A stretch of 64,000 nt of DNA from Halomonas sp. (GTDB lineage Bacteria; Pseudomonadota; Gammaproteobacteria; Pseudomonadales; Halomonadaceae), in contig NZ_DRFS01000008.1 of the NCBI RefSeq assembly GCF_011050415.1, positions 62,001-126,000 on the forward strand, read 5' to 3'. Position numbers and translations under genes: made by a program. Every line of letters begins with the position of its first letter. Position 1 is the first letter of the stretch. Positions 59,319 through 64,000 of this stretch are shown here, one piece after another. Below the pieces are notes generated by a model, which was not told where the DNA came from, searched no databases, and saw nothing but the letters and a program-made list of their open reading frames with translations.

Positions 59319-60200
59319 GTGAAGCTAACCGTACTGATTATCGGCTGTGGCGATATTGGGATCAACCTTGGGCGCGAGTTGCTGGATGAAGGGCATAAGG
59401 TGATCGGTCTACGCCGCAACGTCGAGGCCTTGAAGGGCACCGGTATTAAGGCGTTAAAGCTGGATTTAAACGACCTTGAAGATGCCGATGCCGCCAGCCT
59501 TCCCCATGCTGACTATGTTGTTTACACGGTTAGCGCTGACCGTTTTGAAGAGAGCGCCTATCAAAGCGCCTACCCAGAAGGTTTAAAGCGCGTGCTGAGC
59601 GTGATGGAAAAGCACAAAACGCCGCCTCGTCGGGTGTTTTTCGTTTCCTCAACAAGCGTGCATGGGCAGCAGGAAGGCGAAGTCGTTAACGAAGAGAGTC
59701 CCACCGACCCTTCTAGCTTCTCTGGCACGCTAATGTGCGAGGCAGAGCAAGCGCTGATCAACCATTCGCTACCCGGCACGGTGGTTCGCTTTTCAGGCAT
59801 TTATGGCCCTGGACGCGACCGCTTGATTCATCAGGTCGCTGAAGGCCGCGTCGCCGCGATCACCCCCGTGATCTACTCCAATCGTATTCACCGCGACGAC
59901 TGCGCGGGCATTATCGCGCACCTGATTCGTCATCAGGAGAGCGGCGAAACGCTTGAAGACATCTACCTGGGCAGTGACTGCGAACCGGTCACCATGCATA
60001 ACGTAATGATGTGGCTGGCTCAGCAACTTAAAGTAGAAGCCACCGAAACAATGCAATCGCCGTTACGCCGCCGCGCCAGTAAGCGCTGCGATAACCAGCG
60101 CATTGTTGACACTGGCTATCAGTTCCGTTTTCCCAGCTACCGCGAAGGGTATGCACAGGTACTCAAAGAAGGCGGCTTTTTAGAAGTGAATAAGGTCTAG
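59319..60200 (+). CDS. NAD-dependent epimerase/dehydratase-like SDR (YeeZ type)
   Basis: 293-aa extended or atypical SDR starting at GTG with AAAGGAG upstream. Rossmann start VLIIGCGDIGINLGRELLDEGHKVIGLRR, HADYVVYTVSADRF, VFFVSSTSVHGQQEGE with the catalytic serine/threonine, and FSGIYGPGRDRL follow YeeZ and Ycf39-like proteins. The YxxxK motif is not in its classical form, so catalytic activity is uncertain. NRIHRDDCAGIIAHLI is typical. It is divergent from oxyR and convergent with ridA. Function unknown. Confidence 0.8.
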   Translation: MKLTVLIIGCGDIGINLGRELLDEGHKVIGLRRNVEALKGTGIKALKLDLNDLEDADAASLPHADYVVYTVSADRFEESAYQSAYPEGLKRVLSVMEKHKTPPRRVFFVSSTSVHGQQEGEVVNEESPTDPSSFSGTLMCEAEQALINHSLPGTVVRFSGIYGPGRDRLIHQVAEGRVAAITPVIYSNRIHRDDCAGIIAHLIRHQESGETLEDIYLGSDCEPVTMHNVMMWLAQQLKVEATETMQSPLRRRASKRCDNQRIVDTGYQFRFPSYREGYAQVLKEGGFLEVNKV

Positions 60201-60222
60201 ACCCCTTTGGCTCTAGTACCCT

Positions 60223-60612
60223 TTAGTCGCCGATGACCATGACTGCTTCCGCTTCCACTTGGCTGCCTTTGGGCAGCGCTTTCACACCGACGGCGGCGCG
60301 AGCAGGGAAAGGAGCGGAGAAGAACTCTTCCATGACTTGGTTAACAATCGCAAAGTTATCCAAGTCCACCAAGTACAGATTCAGCTTAACGATATCGCTC
60401 AGCGAACCCGCCGCTTCTTCACATACCGCTTGTAGGTTAGTGAAGACTTGGCGTGCTTGCGCTTCAAAATCTTCAGAAACAATCGCCATGGTCGCGGGGT
60501 CCAGCGGAATTTGGCCGGAAAGATAAACGGTGTTGCCCGCTTTAATGGCCTGTGAGTAAGGGCCAATAGCCGCGGGGGCTTTGCTGGTATTGATAACAGC
60601 CTTATTGCTCAT
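60223..60612 (-). CDS. ridA: RidA family 2-iminobutanoate/2-iminopropanoate deaminase
   Basis: 129-aa trimeric deaminase that removes reactive enamine/imine intermediates from PLP enzymes. [54 protein letters not shown] and the catalytic arginine in [25 protein letters not shown] match RidA/TdcF; the normal length is kept. It follows spoT in the same direction with a 158-base gap, as in pseudomonads. Its substrate would include imines from threonine dehydratase and perhaps from aminotransferase side reactions. Confidence 0.95.
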   Translation of the reverse strand: MSNKAVINTSKAPAAIGPYSQAIKAGNTVYLSGQIPLDPATMAIVSEDFEAQARQVFTNLQAVCEEAAGSLSDIVKLNLYLVDLDNFAIVNQVMEEFFSAPFPARAAVGVKALPKGSQVEAEAVMVIGD

Positions 60613-60770
60613 GCGATGTCTCGCTCCTATAGTGGGTGATACCTACGTCAAATAATGAATAAATAATCGGCTGCCTGTAAAACACAATGCTAAAAAGCTA
60701 CTTTACTGCATAAAATCCATAGACTTAGCTACCGATCACTGATCAGTAAATAGTGACTGATTGTGAGGTA

Positions 60771-62918
60771 TTAGTTGGCGAGTCGGGTAATTTTGCCCAC
60801 ATTGGGTAAATTGCGAATGCGTTTGATAATTCGCGCCAAGTGCACGCGGCCTTTCACCGAAAGCGTCAATGTTACTGTCGAAAGGCGTGCATCGCGCTCC
60901 TCAATACCGATACGCTCAATATTGGCGTCCGCATCGGTGACTAGCCCAGCCAGTTCTGCCACCAGCCCACGACGGCTCTCAATTTCAATACGTAGCGCCA
61001 CTGGGAAGTCTTCATCAATGGTGTCCGACCACTCAAGCGCGAAGAGCTTATCGGGATCATTCTTATCGGCAAAGTTCTTATCAACCACATTTTTACACTC
61101 GGCACGGTGCACCACCAAACCTTTGCCAGAGGAAAGATGGCCCACTACCGGGTCGCCCGGCAGCGGATGGCAGCAGCGCGCAAAGTTGATCACCATGCCT
61201 TCACTGCCGCTGATCATCACGGCTTTGCTGCCTTCAACGCTCACGGGGTGCTCATACGTATCATCACCGTGGGCAGCATCGACTAACCGGCGAGCCACCA
61301 CATGGGTCATGCGATTGCCTAGCCCAAGCGACTCCAGCAGCGACTCTTCGGATGAAACGTCCAGTTCTTTAAAGGCGCGCTTGATGGCACTCTCATCCAG
61401 CTCTTCCAAGCTAGTATCAAACGGTGCTAACGCCTTATTGAGTAACCGTCGACCTAACATGACAGCTTCGGTTTGCTGCTGATATTTAAGCGCATGGCGG
61501 ATCGCTGAGCGCGCCTTTGCCGTAGTGACGAAGTTTAGCCAGGCTAGATTGGGCCGCGCCCCAGGGGCGGTAATAATTTCCAGCGTCTGGCCGCTCTCTA
61601 AGCGCGTTGAAAGCGGTGCCAAATGACGGTCAATTCGGCAGGCAATGCAGTTATTGCCGATATCCGTGTGTACGGTGTAGGCAAAGTCGATCACGGTTGC
61701 CCCTTGGGGCAGCTCCATAATGTCGCCCTTTGGCGTAAACACGTAGATATCATCGGGAAACAGGTCATTTTTGACGTGTTCTATAAATTCTAACGAGTCG
61801 CCAGCATGGCGTTGCATTTCGAGCAGGCCTTTGACCCATGCGCGGGCTCGGGCGTGGCTGCCTTCGGCAATCGGATGCGAGGTTTGTCCCGCTTTATAAA
61901 GCCAGTGGGCGGCGATGCCGTTATTAGCCATGGCCTCCATTTCGCGGGTGCGTATCTGTACTTCAATGGGCATGCCGCGAGAACCAAACAGGGTGGTATG
62001 CAGGCTCTGGTAGCCGTTGGCCTTGGGAATCGCAATATAGTCTTTAAAGCGCCCAGGCACCGGCTTATAGAGATTATGCACCACGCCTAAAATACGATAA
62101 CAGCTGGCAACATCTTCGGTGATGATGCGAAAGCCAAACACATCCATAATTTCGGCAAAGGGCTTACGCTGATCACGCATCTTCTTATAAATCGACAGCA
62201 GATGCTTTTGGCGCCCAATCACCGTGCCGTTAAGGTCGTCGTCGTCCAGGCTTTTTTGCAGCGATGACTGAATTTCGCGCATCGCGCTGCGGCGGTGCCC
62301 GCGGGCTTTAGCCACCGCACGCTTGATGCGCTCTGAACGCATCGGATGGATCGCTTGAAAGGAGAGATCCTCAAGCTCAACGCGAATAGTGTTAATGCCC
62401 AACCGACCCGCAATTCGGGCGTAAATTTCCAGCGTTTCACGGGCAATGCGGCGTTTCTTGTCTGGCCGTAGGGCGCCCAGGGTGCGCATGTTATGCAGGC
62501 GGTCGGCCAACTTAACGATAATGACGCGGATATCCCGCGACATCGCCAGCACCATCTTTTGGAAGTTTTCCGCCTGGGCGACGGCTTTGTCTTCAAAGGT
62601 GATCTGGGTAAGTTTTGAAACCCCATCCACCAGTTCTGCCACCGGTTTGCCAAACTGTGCCACCAGGGCCTTTTTGGAAACACCGGTATCTTCAATAACG
62701 TCGTGCAGCATGGCAGCCATCAGGCTTTGATGATCCATGTGCATATTGGCAAGAATATTTGCCACCGCTAGCGGGTGGGTCACATAAGGCTCGCCGGAAC
62801 GCCGACGCTGGCCGTCATGAGCCTGCTCAGCGTAGTAGAAGGCGCGCTTGACCTGCTGGATCTCATCCGGGGGTAAATAGCCGCCGAGTCGATCGGCCAG
62901 GTCATCAATGGTGAACAT
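60771..62918 (-). CDS. spoT: Bifunctional (p)ppGpp synthetase/hydrolase SpoT
   Basis: 715-aa RSH enzyme. Hydrolase HD domain with YVTHPLAVANILANMHMD, MLHDVIEDTG and KLADRLHNMRTLGA (residues 45-160). Synthetase domain with MDVFGFRIITEDVASCYRILG and PKANGYQSLHTTLFG (about 240-340). TGS domain with LPQGATVIDFAYTVHTDIGN (about 390-450). C-terminal ACT domain with FPVALRIEIESRRGLVAELAGLVTDADANIERI. Both active sites look intact, so it belongs to the bifunctional class rather than RelA. It follows rpoZ by 31 bases, as in enteric and pseudomonad genomes. Confidence 0.96.
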   Translation of the reverse strand: MFTIDDLADRLGGYLPPDEIQQVKRAFYYAEQAHDGQRRRSGEPYVTHPLAVANILANMHMDHQSLMAAMLHDVIEDTGVSKKALVAQFGKPVAELVDGVSKLTQITFEDKAVAQAENFQKMVLAMSRDIRVIIVKLADRLHNMRTLGALRPDKKRRIARETLEIYARIAGRLGINTIRVELEDLSFQAIHPMRSERIKRAVAKARGHRRSAMREIQSSLQKSLDDDDLNGTVIGRQKHLLSIYKKMRDQRKPFAEIMDVFGFRIITEDVASCYRILGVVHNLYKPVPGRFKDYIAIPKANGYQSLHTTLFGSRGMPIEVQIRTREMEAMANNGIAAHWLYKAGQTSHPIAEGSHARARAWVKGLLEMQRHAGDSLEFIEHVKNDLFPDDIYVFTPKGDIMELPQGATVIDFAYTVHTDIGNNCIACRIDRHLAPLSTRLESGQTLEIITAPGARPNLAWLNFVTTAKARSAIRHALKYQQQTEAVMLGRRLLNKALAPFDTSLEELDESAIKRAFKELDVSSEESLLESLGLGNRMTHVVARRLVDAAHGDDTYEHPVSVEGSKAVMISGSEGMVINFARCCHPLPGDPVVGHLSSGKGLVVHRAECKNVVDKNFADKNDPDKLFALEWSDTIDEDFPVALRIEIESRRGLVAELAGLVTDADANIERIGIEERDARLSTVTLTLSVKGRVHLARIIKRIRNLPNVGKITRLAN

Positions 62919-62949
62919 CTACCGCGCCTCTATCGGTTCGTTGTAAACG

Positions 62950-63207
62950 TTAGTCGTCGATATGAGTCGGTGCCATAGCCGGGCGCGGGCGAACGGCAGC
63001 TTCAACAGGCTCATCCAGTACCGTATGGTCAACCAGGCCTGCCGCAATTTCACGTAGCGCCATCACCGTGGGCTTGTCATTTTCCCATGGTAGTAACGCG
63101 TCGCGGGAGCCGCGCGCCAGCTGGCGAGCGCGCTGGGTAGAAATCATTACCAGCTTGAAACGGTTTTCAACATTTTCAAGACAATCTTCAACGGTTACGC
63201 GAGCCAT
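62950..63207 (-). CDS. rpoZ: RNA polymerase omega subunit
   Basis: 85-aa omega subunit with [59 protein letters not shown], the near-invariant RpoZ core that clamps the beta-prime subunit and contributes to the ppGpp site. A 26-codon upstream extension exists, but MARVTVED at 63207 is the family start, with AGGAAGG upstream. It precedes spoT in the same transcript, linking polymerase response and alarmone turnover. Confidence 0.97.
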   Translation of the reverse strand: MARVTVEDCLENVENRFKLVMISTQRARQLARGSRDALLPWENDKPTVMALREIAAGLVDHTVLDEPVEAAVRPRPAMAPTHIDD

Positions 63208-63338
63208 GGGAGCCTTCCTGTTATGACGGAACCGGGCCGACGCCGAATGCAAAGGAAACGGAGCCGACCCAGCAAAAAAACGCATCTAAAACTGTATTTA
63301 AAAAAACTGCAGTTAAAAAAACAGTAGAACCGTATAGA

Positions 63339-63989
<651 letters not shown>

Positions 63990-64000
63990 TTAGCGAAAAT

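Noticed and set aside
60775..61482. 235-codon plus-strand frame across spoT
   Set aside because: Shadow of the TGS/ACT-coding part of spoT; Ser/Arg-rich low-complexity translation, no start signal.

Overview
The window looks like a chromosomal segment of a halophilic or halotolerant gammaproteobacterium close to Halomonas (Halomonadaceae). This is inferred from protein style, gene order and very acidic small exported proteins; no rRNA or other marker is present. The order gmk-rpoZ-spoT-ridA ... oxyR-recG ... hupB-rubB-ubiC-ubiA-phoB-phoR ... phoU-pstBAC, as I remember it, matches the Pseudomonas backbone, with accessory blocks inserted.

Layout. (1) 1-17.7 kb is a protocatechuate/beta-ketoadipate region. 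It holds a cut TRAP receptor, pcaHG, pcaQ, a fused pcaDC, pcaF, the CoA-transferase pair pcaIJ, pcaB, an AEC-family permease, an SDR, a CaiB-type CoA-transferase, a tripartite tricarboxylate transporter (tctCBA), an IclR regulator of the PcaR/PcaU/PobR type, aroQ and a 2-oxoadipate dioxygenase/decarboxylase. Two operator families can be read by eye: ATAACC-N4-GGTTAT (PcaQ type) at pcaHG and pcaQ, and GTTCG-N5-CGAAC (PcaR type) at five promoters. (2) 17.9-25.8 kb holds DUF72, a sodium symporter, a small protein, hexR, uvrD, an orphan Tat-exported TRAP receptor and a thioesterase. (3) 25.9-39.5 kb is the phosphate block (pstS-like, pstCAB, phoU, phoBR, with two Pho boxes), cysZ, a tandem duplication of small secreted proteins with conserved structured 3' regions, ubiAC, an orphan rubredoxin reductase, an HU gene and an SCP2-like gene. 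(4) 39.5-48 kb is a catabolic module (LysR, aldehyde dehydrogenase, beta-hydroxyacid dehydrogenase, M20 amidohydrolase, a DUF3100 membrane pair) and a YccS-like FUSC protein. (5) 48-56 kb is a markedly AT-rich island: LysE exporter, phnCDE, an inositol-monophosphatase-family phosphatase, an acetaldehyde dehydrogenase/4-hydroxy-2-oxovalerate aldolase pair and an aspartate-aminotransferase-type enzyme. (6) 56-64 kb is core: recG, oxyR, an epimerase-like SDR, ridA, spoT, rpoZ and gmk.

The best candidate for an undescribed system is the AT-rich island. A phosphonate-type importer sits beside a phosphatase, an aminotransferase, a pyruvate aldolase and its channelling aldehyde dehydrogenase. There is no C-P lyase, PhnW/PhnX or meta-cleavage hydratase in the window. 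A plausible reading is uptake and transamination of a 4-hydroxy amino acid, perhaps bearing phosphonate or phosphate, then aldol cleavage to pyruvate plus an aldehyde that becomes an acyl-CoA. The reverse, biosynthetic direction with LysE export is also possible. A second candidate is the pair of conserved structured 3' regions behind the duplicated secreted-protein genes. No tRNA, rRNA, CRISPR array, integrase or transposase was seen.
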